Part shown: piece after piece, positions 44,693 through 53,971 of the stretch
Position numbering within the stretch: position 1 is the first letter of the stretch
Layout of the letters: every line of letters begins with the position of its first letter
Source: an uncultured Thalassolituus sp.
GTDB taxonomy: Bacteria; Pseudomonadota; Gammaproteobacteria; Pseudomonadales; Oceanobacteraceae
Direction of reading: 5' to 3'
Length of the DNA stretch: 64,000 nt
NCBI RefSeq assembly: GCF_950066645.1
Contig: NZ_CATMFB010000015.1
Location: forward strand, 1 to 64,000
Position numbers and translations under genes: made by a program
Notes under the pieces: model-generated
The model's database searches: none
Seen by the model: only the letters and a program-made list of their open reading frames with translations
Told to the model about the DNA's origin: nothing

Positions 44693-45924
44693 GCTGAGAA
44701 CTGCAGAAGCAGAAATACGACTGAGAGCATCAGTGTCAGAGAGGTTGCCCGGATCGAAGGGGTGTTAGTCAATCCGTTCAGCAGATAAATAACGGAGACT
44801 GCAATCATTGCTTGGGGAACAACCTCTTTACGGGCCTTAAGAGCCCATATCAGCGGATAAACAGCGAACGCCATAAAGAGTAATCCGAGTGGGATCCCCA
44901 TCCAGGTTATGGCGTTGACAACATCATTGTGAAGGTGGATGAAATCCGTTGCTTCAGGGTGCATATAGTCCTGCTGCTCCTGATTCCGGGCTTTAAAATG
45001 ATCATTCTGCTGCCCGACACCAACCCCACTTATTGGATGTTCTATTATCAGGTCTTTAGCGCCTTTCCACATCTCAAATCTTAAGCCCAGCGAGCTATTA
45101 GTGACATTGGTCGAGACGTTATTGAATCCGTCTGTCAGTCTCGAAAATATTGAAGACTGAATAACAGCAAAGCTGCTTGTCAGACAAAGCAGTATGATTA
45201 TTACAAAGGTTTTAAGCAGACCAAAATGTCTTGCACTGATCAGACTCACGGTGATGAATGAGACCAGAAGAATAGAAAGCAGTGGCCCACGACTGCCACT
45301 CAGAATAATTGCCCAGACGCCAAGGACGGTTGCGAGAAAACTGAGGACCAGGAGAATAGGATGCTTTAATGGCTTCATAGTCATCATAAGAATCACCCCC
45401 GTAGCATTCAGAATCGCCAGGTTAGTGCCATAAATTATCTGTAATGCGATATTTCCACTAGTTCGGTAGTGCGGAGGTCTGTCAGCATACTGATCAATAA
45501 TTCCGGGAATTGCCATACATACAGCCGCAACTGGTACTGCCCAGCGGAATAGTTGAAAGGTACGCTTATCTACTGCAGCAACAGGTAAGATAAGTGCAAA
45601 GCATATCGCAGGGGTTACGAAGTCTTTCCGGAACCTGGCTGACATGAATGTGTCGGACAGAGAAGTTTCCACCAGAACTATTGAGGCAGATAAGAGCAGA
45701 AGGGTACTCAATATTATGCGGGGGTCTTTCAGGTCAATATCAATCGGAAGACTATTCTTTTTAGTGAAACAGAGAACCCCAGCCCGTAGCCAGGTAACCA
45801 GTGCCACAAGTGCAGACAAATGCAGTAACGTTTTGGTGATCTGGTAGTTCAACCCGTACGCCACCAGCCCCGCCAGCATCAGATAAGAAATCAGTCTGCC
45901 ACTGACAGTAAATGAGTGGGTCAT
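44650..45924 (-). CDS. waaL: O-antigen ligase family membrane protein (Wzy_C/WaaL)
   Basis: 424 aa with about ten to twelve hydrophobic segments. The family's conserved patches are present: ILSGSRGPLLSILLVSF before a large periplasmic loop, and in the loop HPISGVGVGQQNDHF and FIHLHNDVVNAITWMGIPLG with the catalytically implicated His. It transfers an undecaprenyl-linked glycan to lipid A-core or is a related polymerase. Sequence here is AT-richer than the surroundings. Start overlaps the next gene by 4 bases. Confidence 0.85.
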   Translation of the reverse strand: MTHSFTVSGRLISYLMLAGLVAYGLNYQITKTLLHLSALVALVTWLRAGVLCFTKKNSLPIDIDLKDPRIILSTLLLLSASIVLVETSLSDTFMSARFRKDFVTPAICFALILPVAAVDKRTFQLFRWAVPVAAVCMAIPGIIDQYADRPPHYRTSGNIALQIIYGTNLAILNATGVILMMTMKPLKHPILLVLSFLATVLGVWAIILSGSRGPLLSILLVSFITVSLISARHFGLLKTFVIIILLCLTSSFAVIQSSIFSRLTDGFNNVSTNVTNSSLGLRFEMWKGAKDLIIEHPISGVGVGQQNDHFKARNQEQQDYMHPEATDFIHLHNDVVNAITWMGIPLGLLFMAFAVYPLIWALKARKEVVPQAMIAVSVIYLLNGLTNTPSIRATSLTLMLSVVFLLLQFSAYRSETPSSSSNAR

Positions 45925-46910
45925 ACAATACTTACCTCAATGCCTATTTTACGCATCAGATCTGTCAGACTATTACTTTGCTCTGCCAGGCATATCACCT
46001 GTAACCGGGGACGTAACCAACGAGCGGTAAGTAACGCACTTGATACATCACCGATGACGCAACACTCTGGTTTTAATCCACTCAGGAGCAGCTCGAAAGG
46101 AACTCTGGCACTGATTTCTGTTATGTGAGTAGTGTCTCCCGGGAGTCCGGATTCTGAGCGAGGGTGGCGCTTGATGCCACAGCGTTCGTACTTACTCCCT
46201 TCCTGTAGCAGTCGCTGCTCGATCGTTACCGAACGCACGGATTCGTGTGGAAGGATAATCAGGGCATCCAGCTTTGCGGCCTCTGATAGCGTGTCAGAAT
46301 AATCAGCACCCAGCGAGGTGAAAGCGGGGTTCGATAAGTGATCAGGGATCTGCAGGATCACTTTTTTCTGAAGCTGGGGCACTGCGTGTTCCGGGAACGC
46401 AAGGTGAGCCATCTGGATCCAGTCAGATGCACCTATTGTCTCAGGTTGTTTCCACCAGAACCCATAGGTCAACTTCTTCAGGAGGTTGTCAACGATGCCA
46501 TCGCTGAACCAGCGGGTGTTTCTGCCTATGTAGGAGTATGTGCCATCGTCAATGTAGTGACCTTTCACTGTCGATGGCAGATGGGCCATAAGCCATTGGA
46601 ACTCAATGCGTCGGTCATTTCCTGTATAGAGATCCGTAACCCCCGAACTTTTCGCCTGCTGGGATAGCTGTCTGAGAATACGCTTACGCTGTTTCTTCTG
46701 CTGCACACTTCTGGCTTGATAGGTGGCGATACGTATGTCTCTGAACGGAGAATCAGGCCACGCGAGTACACCCTTAACAAATATTGAGCACTCTGAGGGC
46801 TGGTCGATCAGCCAGAGTTCGCAGGTATCATCGGAAGGTAAGTCGAGAGCGATCATACTGGCGATTACAGTATTAAATGGAGTGGATGCCAGAAAAAGGT
46901 GATGGGCCAT
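45921..46910 (-). CDS. Sialyltransferase-superfamily-like glycosyltransferase (GT52/polyST-like)
   Basis: 329 aa. The protein begins HHLFLASTPFNTVIASMIAL, as in bacterial GT52 and polysialyltransferase proteins, and has the two short motifs of that superfamily: Asp121-Asp122-Gly123 (YIDDGTYSYIG; the D/E-D/E-G catalytic motif) and His249-Pro250 (GIKRHPRSE; donor binding), followed by VPFELLLSGLKPECCVIGD. Donor could be CMP-sialic acid or CMP-Kdo-like; no CMP-sugar synthesis genes are in the window. It lies 11 bases after the KpsS-like gene. Confidence 0.72.
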   Translation of the reverse strand: MAHHLFLASTPFNTVIASMIALDLPSDDTCELWLIDQPSECSIFVKGVLAWPDSPFRDIRIATYQARSVQQKKQRKRILRQLSQQAKSSGVTDLYTGNDRRIEFQWLMAHLPSTVKGHYIDDGTYSYIGRNTRWFSDGIVDNLLKKLTYGFWWKQPETIGASDWIQMAHLAFPEHAVPQLQKKVILQIPDHLSNPAFTSLGADYSDTLSEAAKLDALIILPHESVRSVTIEQRLLQEGSKYERCGIKRHPRSESGLPGDTTHITEISARVPFELLLSGLKPECCVIGDVSSALLTARWLRPRLQVICLAEQSNSLTDLMRKIGIEVSIV

Positions 46911-46921
46911 GATCAGTAATA

Positions 46922-48049
46922 TCAGCGTATAAATGAAAGAATACGGGAGGCCATCGAGTCCAGGTGGTGGTCGTCAGGATTCTGCCAACTTCCCGGTACA
47001 ATATGCTCATCCCTGATATGTGTCAGAAAAGCATTACGTAAGTTCTGATCAGGCTGCCAGTCCGCTATCTTTCTGAGGGCGCTTTCGAGACTCTGCTGCC
47101 TTTTTGCTCTGAGTGTCAGTCCGTCAATTCCATAGAATGCCTGCCCAAGAACGATGAGCTTTTTGTTCATAAGAATTGCTTCCATACCGACTGAGGAATT
47201 GATGGTGCATACGGCATCGGCATGTCCGATCAGAACAGGGGTTGGAGTGTCCGTTTCAATGTGCAGGCGTCCTCCACGTTCATTGATGTCTTCAATGAGA
47301 TCACTGTAGTCCTGTTCGCACGCCGGATGAGGCTTAAAAACAATGTGTGGCATTGCATCCCCGAGTGCTTTTTCGGCCTGTTCAAAATGTTTTACCATTT
47401 CAAACATGTTTTTAAGCCAGGGGGAGAACATAACAATCTGGCTATCAGTATTCACCTGAAAGGGAACAAATATATAAGAATCCGGAAGTTTGTCCGGGCG
47501 GGCGTCTGGGCAGGATGTTACCGAAAATTCCTCGCAGAAGGTCTTAAAGGTTGCTGGTTCGCGTGGCACCGAGTTCAGATAATTGATGCCCTGAGGATCC
47601 AGTGTGGTGGTCCCGGGGAACAGTCCACGCTCGATAAACATGGCGGGTATACCGAGATCCCGGGCAGCGATGACCGCAATCCGTTGTCGGAATTTCAGGC
47701 CATTCCAGATAACGAGATGAGAGATCCCCCGACTCTTGAACGTGTAGTAATAGATGCTGTAAAGAACCCTTGCTTCTATTAGTTTAAGGGGAAATAGAAT
47801 ATAGAAACGTTTCCCCCCCGATGCGACGGAGGCGGGACTGTTCTGCTTAGTACGTACGAAGTCGGCTGCAACCCGGATCAGTGAAGAGCCGGGAATCCGG
47901 AACAGGGCGAGCAACCACGCCGGTGTCTGCCAGAGGTTTTTATACCAGAGTACCGATGTTTCGGTAGCACCTGCGTGTCTCAGATAACCACTGAGCTTAT
48001 TGGCATAATGGCGATGAGTTTTTCGCGCGGCAAATATCGCGATCTTCAC
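46922..48049 (-). CDS. Capsule-synthesis (KpsS/LipB-like) transferase
   Basis: 375 aa, family Capsule_synth (PF05159 pattern): FIERGLFPGTTTLDPQGIN, IFVPFQVNTDSQI, IVFKPHPACEQDY, then CTINSSVGMEAILMNKKLIV and LGQAFYGIDGLTL. KpsS and relatives are Kdo transferases that build the lipid-linked Kdo linker for capsule export, but related proteins decorate LPS core. No KpsMTED exporter is nearby, which favours an LPS role. AAGGAC lies upstream and metF ends only 40 bases away, so read-through from the methionine genes is possible. Confidence 0.8.
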   Translation of the reverse strand: MKIAIFAARKTHRHYANKLSGYLRHAGATETSVLWYKNLWQTPAWLLALFRIPGSSLIRVAADFVRTKQNSPASVASGGKRFYILFPLKLIEARVLYSIYYYTFKSRGISHLVIWNGLKFRQRIAVIAARDLGIPAMFIERGLFPGTTTLDPQGINYLNSVPREPATFKTFCEEFSVTSCPDARPDKLPDSYIFVPFQVNTDSQIVMFSPWLKNMFEMVKHFEQAEKALGDAMPHIVFKPHPACEQDYSDLIEDINERGGRLHIETDTPTPVLIGHADAVCTINSSVGMEAILMNKKLIVLGQAFYGIDGLTLRAKRQQSLESALRKIADWQPDQNLRNAFLTHIRDEHIVPGSWQNPDDHHLDSMASRILSFIR

Positions 48050-48089
48050 AGTGAACGTCCTTTATTTTTGCCGCGTCATTGCTTCCTGA

Positions 48090-48914
48090 TCAGATCAGGT
48101 TGCGCCACACCCTGAGGCTTGGCTCTGACTGATTCAGGGTATAAAAGTGCAGACCCGGCGCTCCTCCATCCAGCAGACGGCGGCAAAGGTCGCTGACAAC
48201 GTCTTCTCCGAACTGCGTGATACTCGCACTGTCATCACCATAAGCTTCTAGCTGCTTACGGATCCAGCGCGGAATCTCGGCACCACAGGCATCTGAGAAG
48301 CGGGCAAGCTTACTGTAGTTAGTGATCGGCATGATACCGGGAATAATTGGAATATCCACACCCATATCACGAACCCGGTCGACAAAGTGGAAGTAGCTGT
48401 CGGCGTTGAAAAAGTACTGAGTGATCGCGCTGTCTGCACCGGCCTTCACTTTATTTACAAAGCGCTCCAGATCTTTCTCGAAGCTGGTGGCCTGAGGGTG
48501 CATCTCTGGGTAGGCTGCTACTTCCAGAGTGAAGTGATCGCCCGTTTCTTCGCGAATAAACTCGACCAGCTCATTGGCGTAGCGCAGCTCACTGCTGGCC
48601 AGGCCGGCACCGCTTGGCAGATCACCACGCAGAGTGACGATGCGGTTGATGCCCAGGTCTTTGTACTCGTTCAGTAGTGAACGCAGGTCTTCTTTGCTGT
48701 CACCAACGCATGACAGGTGCGGCGCGGCTGCGATACCACGCTCCTGAACGGCTTTGACGATGGCGTAGGTGCGGTCGCGGGTAGAACCACCGGCACCGTA
48801 AGTCACCGAGAAAAACTCTGGGTTAAAGGCAGCGAGTTCGTCGCGCACTTTGAGCAGTTTTTCTGTCCCTTCCTCGGTTTTGGTCGGGAAAAATTCAAAA
48901 CTTAAGGTAGTCAT
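48090..48914 (-). CDS. metF: 5,10-methylenetetrahydrofolate reductase MetF
   Basis: 274 aa from the ATG at 48912-48914 with AGAGAAG upstream; the longer in-frame start would lie inside the palindromic intergenic element. TIM-barrel flavoprotein making 5-methyl-THF for methionine synthase. LSFEFFPTKTEEG (catalytic Glu), FFSVTYGAGGSTRDRT, IVTLRGDLPSG (Asp) and AYPEMHP are intact. Fourth gene of the regulator-metK-ahcY-metF run. Confidence 0.95.
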   Translation of the reverse strand: MTTLSFEFFPTKTEEGTEKLLKVRDELAAFNPEFFSVTYGAGGSTRDRTYAIVKAVQERGIAAAPHLSCVGDSKEDLRSLLNEYKDLGINRIVTLRGDLPSGAGLASSELRYANELVEFIREETGDHFTLEVAAYPEMHPQATSFEKDLERFVNKVKAGADSAITQYFFNADSYFHFVDRVRDMGVDIPIIPGIMPITNYSKLARFSDACGAEIPRWIRKQLEAYGDDSASITQFGEDVVSDLCRRLLDGGAPGLHFYTLNQSEPSLRVWRNLI

Positions 48915-48989
48915 CTTTACTTCTCTTAATCTGGTAGAGACGGTGTCTGTTTCTACCAATTATATTGTTCGGGCGTATCAGATCTACAA

Positions 48990-49111
48990 GGAGCGTTTGC
49001 GAAGCAGGCAGAGCAAGGCGAAAAGTGGCGCGAAAACGCAGCTTACTGGGTGTAAGTGAGTATTTCGCGCAGCTTTTAAACAAAGCTATGCCAATGCAGC
49101 TAGCTCCGCTC
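48990..49111. repeat. Long imperfect palindrome between ahcY and metF
   Basis: The 122-base element is bounded by GAGCG (48991-48995) and CGCTC (49107-49111) and folds back on itself: GGCAGAGC pairs imperfectly with GCTATGCC, GCGCGAAA (49028-49035) pairs with TTTCGCGC (49063-49070), and CTTAC (49042-49046) with GTAAG (49052-49056) around TGGGT. It fills most of the 202-base gap. It is either a dispersed intergenic repeat of this genome or a structured RNA controlling metF; only one copy is in the window. Confidence 0.65.
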
Positions 49112-49116
49112 AAACA

Positions 49117-50499
49117 TCAGTACTTATAAGCTTCTGGCTTATACGGGCCATCCACATCAACGTCGATATACTTAGCTTGTGTTGGTGTCAGCTTGGTGAT
49201 CACACCACCAAAGCCTTCAACCATGTCTTTCGCTACTTCTTCGTCGAGCTTCTTCGGCAATACTTTTACGTAAATGCTTTCTTTCTTCTCGGCTTCCATC
49301 AGGTTGGCGAACTTGCGCTCGTACAGATAAATCTGAGCCAGTACCTGGTTAGCGAATGAGCCATCCATGATACGGGATGGGTGACCTGTGGCGTTGCCCA
49401 GGTTCACCAGGCGGCCTTCAGACAGCAGTAGCAGGTGATCGTCAGAGGCTTTGTCACGGTACACTTTGTGTACCTGTGGCTTCACTTCTTCCCATTCCCA
49501 GTTTTCACGCATGAAGGCAGTGTCGATTTCGTTATCGAAGTGACCGATGTTACAGACCACGGCACCGTTCTTCAGCTTCTGCAGCATGAACTTGTCGCAT
49601 ACATTTACGTTACCGGTGGTAGTCACGATCAGATCGGTCTTACCCAGCAGGTCGCCGTCAACAGCTTCCAGAGTTCCGTTGTTTTCACCGTTGATGTATG
49701 GAGAAACCACTTCGAAACCATCCATACAGGCCTGCATAGCACAGATAGGATCGATTTCAGTTACTTTAACGATCATGCCTTCCTGACGCAGAGAGGCGGC
49801 AGAACCTTTACCCACGTCACCGTAACCGATCACCAGCGCTTTCTTACCAGACAGCAGGTGGTCAGTACCGCGCTTGATGGCATCGTTCAGCGAGTGGCGG
49901 CAGCCGTACTTGTTGTCGTTTTTAGACTTAGTCACGGCGTCGTTTACGTTGATCGCAGGCACCTTCAGGGTACCTTCTTTCATCATTTCCAGCAGACGGT
50001 GTACACCGGTGGTGGTTTCTTCAGAAATACCGTGGATGCTGGCCAGCATCTCTGGAAAATCCTTGTGAACCATCTCGGTCAGGTCGCCGCCATCGTCGAG
50101 GATCATGTTCGCGTCCCATACCTGGTCAGTGTCTTTCTCTGCCAGAATGGTCTGCTTGATGCACCACAGGAATTCTTCTTCGGTTTCACCTTTCCAGGCG
50201 AATACCGGGATGCCAGCAGCGGCGATGGCTGCCGCAGCGTGATCCTGAGTCGAGAAGATGTTACATGAAGACCAACGGACGTCAGCGCCCAGATCCACCA
50301 GAGTCTCGATCAGAACCGCAGTCTGAATGGTCATGTGGATACAGCCCATGATTTTTGCGCCTGCCAGCGGCTGCTCGTCTTTGTACTTACGACGCAGCGC
50401 CATAAGGGCCGGCATTTCGCCCTCGGCAATTTTAATTTCTTTACGGCCCCAGTCAGCGAGGCTCATATCTGCAACTTTGTAATCAGTAAACTGGGTCAT
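49117..50499 (-). CDS. ahcY: S-adenosylhomocysteine hydrolase AhcY
   Basis: 460 aa. Splits SAH into homocysteine and adenosine using tightly bound NAD. Seen: [38 protein letters not shown] motif [17 protein letters not shown], the catalytic [15 protein letters not shown] Lys/Asp region, GHFDNEID and the C-terminal YKPEAYKY whose Lys-Tyr completes the cofactor site of the neighbouring subunit. It removes the SAH produced from MetK's SAM. Second enzyme gene in the operon. Confidence 0.98.
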   Translation of the reverse strand: MTQFTDYKVADMSLADWGRKEIKIAEGEMPALMALRRKYKDEQPLAGAKIMGCIHMTIQTAVLIETLVDLGADVRWSSCNIFSTQDHAAAAIAAAGIPVFAWKGETEEEFLWCIKQTILAEKDTDQVWDANMILDDGGDLTEMVHKDFPEMLASIHGISEETTTGVHRLLEMMKEGTLKVPAINVNDAVTKSKNDNKYGCRHSLNDAIKRGTDHLLSGKKALVIGYGDVGKGSAASLRQEGMIVKVTEIDPICAMQACMDGFEVVSPYINGENNGTLEAVDGDLLGKTDLIVTTTGNVNVCDKFMLQKLKNGAVVCNIGHFDNEIDTAFMRENWEWEEVKPQVHKVYRDKASDDHLLLLSEGRLVNLGNATGHPSRIMDGSFANQVLAQIYLYERKFANLMEAEKKESIYVKVLPKKLDEEVAKDMVEGFGGVITKLTPTQAKYIDVDVDGPYKPEAYKY

Positions 50500-50521
50500 G
50501 TTTTTGCCCTTTTGCTGTTAC

Positions 50522-50545
50522 GGTCGCCGGGGAATACCAGCGACC
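50522..50545 (-). other. Hairpin between metK and ahcY
   Basis: GGTCGC (50522-50527) and GCGACC (50540-50545) pair across a 12-base loop, 25 bases before the ahcY start. No T-run follows, and it does not have the conserved features of an SAH riboswitch; a modest stability or translational element is possible. Confidence 0.35.
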
Positions 50546-50575
50546 TGAAAAATTTAAACGCGAAAAATATCTGGA

Positions 50576-51787
50576 TCAGAGGCCAGCAGCGGCTTTCAGT
50601 GCATCCACCTTGTCAGTGCGTTCCCAGGTGAACGCAGTGAAGGTTTTGCTTTTGGTTTCGCCGTTATCTTTGTATTCGTACGTCATTTCGAACGGTTCGC
50701 GACCAAAGTGACCGTAGGCAGCAGTTGCCTGATACATAGGGTTCAGCAGTTCCAGCTGGTTCTGGATCGCGTATGGACGCAGGTCGAATACTTCACGGAT
50801 CACTTTTGCCAGAGCCTGGTCGCTGATCTTGCCAGTACCGAAGCTGTTTACAGACACAGAAGTCGGTTCAGCCACACCAATGGCGTAAGACACCTGAATC
50901 TCACAACGGTCAGCCAGACCCGCAGCAACGATGTTCTTGGCGACATAACGGCCCATGTACGCCGCAGAACGGTCAACTTTTGATGGATCTTTACCAGAGA
51001 ATGCACCGCCACCGTGACGCGCCATGCCGCCGTAAGTATCAACGATGATCTTACGACCAGTCAGGCCGGCATCACCGACAGGGCCACCGATTACGAAGTT
51101 GCCGGTCGGGTTGATGTGGTAGAGAGTACCTTCGTGCAGCCACTCTGCTGGCAGTACTGGTTTGATGATGTGTTCCAGTACTTCGGCGCGCAGTTCTTCC
51201 AGGCTGATGCCTGGATCGTGCTGAGTCGACAGAACAACCGCGTCAACTTTCGGGCTGTCGCCTTCCCAGTTGATGGTCACCTGAGATTTCGCATCCGGAC
51301 GCAGCCAAGGCAGGGTGCCGTTACGACGCAGTTCAGACTGACGCTGAACCAGCAGGTGAGCGTAGTACACAGGCGCTGGCATCAGGTTAGGGGTTTCGTT
51401 AGTCGCGTAACCGAACATCAGGCCCTGGTCGCCCGCGCCCTGATCTTCAGGCTTAGCGCGGTCAACACCCATGTTGATATCCACAGACTGCTTACCAATG
51501 CCGTTCAGAACCGCACAGGTCGCACCGTCAAAGCCAACATCAGAGCTGTTGTAGCCAATACCGGTGATCACATCACGAACGATATCTTCAAGGTCTACGT
51601 AGCAGGAGGTCGTTACCTCACCAGCCACGACGGCCATACCGGTTTTTACCAGAGTTTCTACCGCAACACGGGCGTATGGATCGCGTGCAATGATGGCATC
51701 CAGAACGGCGTCAGAAATCTGATCCGCAACTTTATCAGGGTGACCTTCAGACACAGACTCTGAAGTAAAAATCGAATATTCGCTCAT
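50576..51787 (-). CDS. metK: S-adenosylmethionine synthetase MetK
   Basis: 403 aa. Makes SAM from methionine and ATP. The sequence shows [20 protein letters not shown] (His14/Asp16-region catalytic residues), [35 protein letters not shown] (P-loop-like) and [13 protein letters not shown]. Nearly full identity to the family throughout. It follows the ArsR-type regulator by 37 bases. Confidence 0.98.
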   Translation of the reverse strand: MSEYSIFTSESVSEGHPDKVADQISDAVLDAIIARDPYARVAVETLVKTGMAVVAGEVTTSCYVDLEDIVRDVITGIGYNSSDVGFDGATCAVLNGIGKQSVDINMGVDRAKPEDQGAGDQGLMFGYATNETPNLMPAPVYYAHLLVQRQSELRRNGTLPWLRPDAKSQVTINWEGDSPKVDAVVLSTQHDPGISLEELRAEVLEHIIKPVLPAEWLHEGTLYHINPTGNFVIGGPVGDAGLTGRKIIVDTYGGMARHGGGAFSGKDPSKVDRSAAYMGRYVAKNIVAAGLADRCEIQVSYAIGVAEPTSVSVNSFGTGKISDQALAKVIREVFDLRPYAIQNQLELLNPMYQATAAYGHFGREPFEMTYEYKDNGETKSKTFTAFTWERTDKVDALKAAAGL

Positions 51788-51824
51788 GTGCGACTCCTTT
51801 AAATGTGATGCGCTGACTCAGTGT

Positions 51825-52820
51825 TTACGCATGAAACAATCGGAACTGGATCTGAAACCCGTTCCTTAAACCGGAATACTGGCTCTGGCCTTCTTTTAAG
51901 CCAGAGTCTTCAGCCCACTGGCTGAGATCCGCTGGGTCAAAGCCCAGCCATAAGTCACCACAAGAATCCTTTGCCCAGCTCTGATCGTGGCGGCACAGGT
52001 CAGTGACCAGAAAAGTGCCACCGGGTGCCAGCAGGGCGGCAACCTCAGTAAAAATCGTTTTCGGTGACGGCACATGGTGCAGCACCATATTGGCGACGGC
52101 AAAACCGAAGCCTTCATCGTTCTTGCGCGATTCAAGCAACGCGCGGGTATCTCCCTGAACCAGAGAAACGTTGTTCAGGCTGTTCTCGTGGCAGAAAGTT
52201 TCTGCTTTCGCTAACAGATCCGGTGAAATATCCAGCCCCGTCACTGCGGCAAAACGTTCGCTCAGGGTCTGCAGGAATGCACCCTCGCCGGGACCAATTT
52301 CCAAAGCGTAGCCACTATTCCCATTGCTTCCCGGCAGGTAGCCCAGGGAGTCAAGAATGGTCGCCAGTGCATCGCCATACTGCTCATACGATGCAATCAG
52401 ATCCTGCTGTTCGCGGAAATCATCCGCATGACGGGCAAAGAATCCGGCACAGGCTTCCGCGCGCTCTGCCAGTACGCCATCAACGGCGGCACTGTTATCG
52501 CTTTCATCAAGCGACGAATCAATCGCGCGGAACAGCTCCCGGAGCCAGACACTGAAGGTATCGTTGCCGGTGTTCAGCGGACGGCGATAAAAAATACTGT
52601 TGCCTTCGCGCTGATTACTGACCAGACCCGCTTGAGACAGCACCTTAAGGTGATGGCTCATACTCGACTGCTTAATATCAAAGATCTGACACAGCTCCAG
52701 AACCCCGAATGCACCCTGACCCAACAGCTTAAGCACACTCATGCGCAGTGGATCACCGGCGGCTTTTGCTGCCAGCGCCAGCTGAGACAGAGACACAACG
52801 GACGGATTCTGGGTAATCAT
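51825..52820 (-). CDS. ArsR-family regulator fused to a SAM-dependent methyltransferase
   Basis: 331 aa. Residues 1-95 are a winged helix-turn-helix: DPLRMSVLKLLGQGAFGVLE, recognition helix IKQSSMSHHLKVLSQAGLV and wing NQREGNSIFYRRP. No metal-binding cysteine motif is present. From about 170 there is a class I methyltransferase domain: EIGPGEGAFLQTLSERF, VTGLDISPDLL, VANMVLHHVPSP, LLAPGGTFLVTDL. Such fusions head SAM-cycle operons in proteobacteria and relate to SahR-type regulators that sense SAH; the methyltransferase domain may be the ligand sensor. First gene of the metK-ahcY-metF run. Confidence 0.88.
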   Translation of the reverse strand: MITQNPSVVSLSQLALAAKAAGDPLRMSVLKLLGQGAFGVLELCQIFDIKQSSMSHHLKVLSQAGLVSNQREGNSIFYRRPLNTGNDTFSVWLRELFRAIDSSLDESDNSAAVDGVLAERAEACAGFFARHADDFREQQDLIASYEQYGDALATILDSLGYLPGSNGNSGYALEIGPGEGAFLQTLSERFAAVTGLDISPDLLAKAETFCHENSLNNVSLVQGDTRALLESRKNDEGFGFAVANMVLHHVPSPKTIFTEVAALLAPGGTFLVTDLCRHDQSWAKDSCGDLWLGFDPADLSQWAEDSGLKEGQSQYSGLRNGFQIQFRLFHA

Positions 52821-52846
52821 TGGGCAAGTATAAGGTTGGATTTTAT

Positions 52847-52870
52847 CTATATCAATTTTTTTCGATATAG
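52847..52870. promoter_or_regulatory. Operator candidate of the SAM-cycle operon
   Basis: CTATATC (52847-52853) and GATATAG (52864-52870) form a perfect 7-bp inverted repeat with a 10-base A/T centre, 27 bases upstream of the ArsR-type regulator start. This geometry suits dimeric ArsR-family operators and its position would block transcription of the operon, consistent with autoregulation. Confidence 0.6.
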
Positions 52871-52984
52871 TTTTGTGTTGGGTATGGAATTACATTCCGT
52901 AACCCGTTCACAAGCCGGGCGCAGAGGATTGGGTTCCTGATGACGGACTGGCATACTGAGGTCACTTATTTTCAGGGAACAGCC

Positions 52985-53971
52985 ATGACGGACACCACAG
53001 CAACTCAGGACAAAGCGCGCGCAATATTGAAACAGTTGCAGAAGCGGCTGGGGACGGTCGTACAGACATCACCGGAGGTATTACGTCTGGTGACAATCAG
53101 TCTACTCTGTCGTGGGCATCTGCTCATTGAGGATGCTCCCGGAGTTGGGAAAACGACATTGGCAAGGGCACTGAGTCAGGCCCTCGCACTCAATATGAAA
53201 AGAATCCAGTGCACGCCGGATCTGATGCCTTCAGATATTACCGGGATCAGTGTGTATAACTCTGAAGAGCATAAGTTTCACTTTATGCCGGGCCCAGTGT
53301 TCGCCAATATCCTGCTGGCCGACGAAATCAATCGTGCGACTCCGCGCACGCAGTCAGCACTTCTCGAAGCGATGGCAGAAGGGACTGTTACCTGCGACCG
53401 GAAAACGTATCCCTTACCTGATCCTTTTATGGTTATTGCCACACAGAACCCGGTTGAATACAGCGGCACCTTTCCTCTGCCGGAAGCCCAGCTGGATCGC
53501 TTCTTTATGCGAATCAGTATGGGGTATCCGGATGCCCGCCAGGAAGTCGCTATGATGATGGCACAACTCAATGGCCACCCATTATCGGCACTGGAAGCCT
53601 TGTTATCAGAAGCGACCGTCAAAGTCCTGCAGAAACAGATTACAAAGGTACAGGTGTCCGAACCGGTTGCTACTTATATCAGCGAGCTGGTCCGTGCAAC
53701 ACGGGAGCGCGAAGGGGTTCGTCTGGGCGCCAGTCCCCGTGGATCACTTGCATTGATGCAGGCGGCACGGGCGGCAGCGTTCCTGCAGGGCAGCGAGTAC
53801 GTCGACCCGGAGATGGTACGTAGCCTGCTTGAGCCTGTTCTCGGTCACCGGCTGGTTTTTCGCGACAACACGCTGAATTACCCAGAGAATCGCCGTAGTT
53901 TCTGGGATAGCCTGCTCGCGTCGGTGCCGGTGCCGGATTACCCGGGAGATCTGGAACCCGGATTTGACTGA
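52985..53971 (+). CDS. MoxR-family AAA+ ATPase
   Basis: 328 aa from the ATG at 52985 with AGGGAA in place; an upstream in-frame ATG at 52940 lacks a ribosome site. Walker A LLIEDAPGVGKTTLARALSQ, Walker B NILLADEINRATPRTQ, sensor 1 ATQNPVEYSGTFPLPEAQLD with the arginine-finger region DRFFMRIS. MoxR ATPases act as chaperones with DUF58 partners. First gene of moxR-DUF58-tgpA, divergent from the SAM-cycle operon. Confidence 0.95.
   Translation: MTDTTATQDKARAILKQLQKRLGTVVQTSPEVLRLVTISLLCRGHLLIEDAPGVGKTTLARALSQALALNMKRIQCTPDLMPSDITGISVYNSEEHKFHFMPGPVFANILLADEINRATPRTQSALLEAMAEGTVTCDRKTYPLPDPFMVIATQNPVEYSGTFPLPEAQLDRFFMRISMGYPDARQEVAMMMAQLNGHPLSALEALLSEATVKVLQKQITKVQVSEPVATYISELVRATREREGVRLGASPRGSLALMQAARAAAFLQGSEYVDPEMVRSLLEPVLGHRLVFRDNTLNYPENRRSFWDSLLASVPVPDYPGDLEPGFD

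Noticed and set aside
49435-50268. Plus-strand frame of 277 codons opposite ahcY
   Set aside because: ahcY is highly conserved over this range; the antisense translation is His/Val/Phe-rich noise.
50500-50575. SAH riboswitch before ahcY
   Set aside because: The gap holds only a GGTCGC/GCGACC hairpin and none of the conserved SAH-riboswitch core that I know; the regulator-type control upstream of metK explains regulation better.
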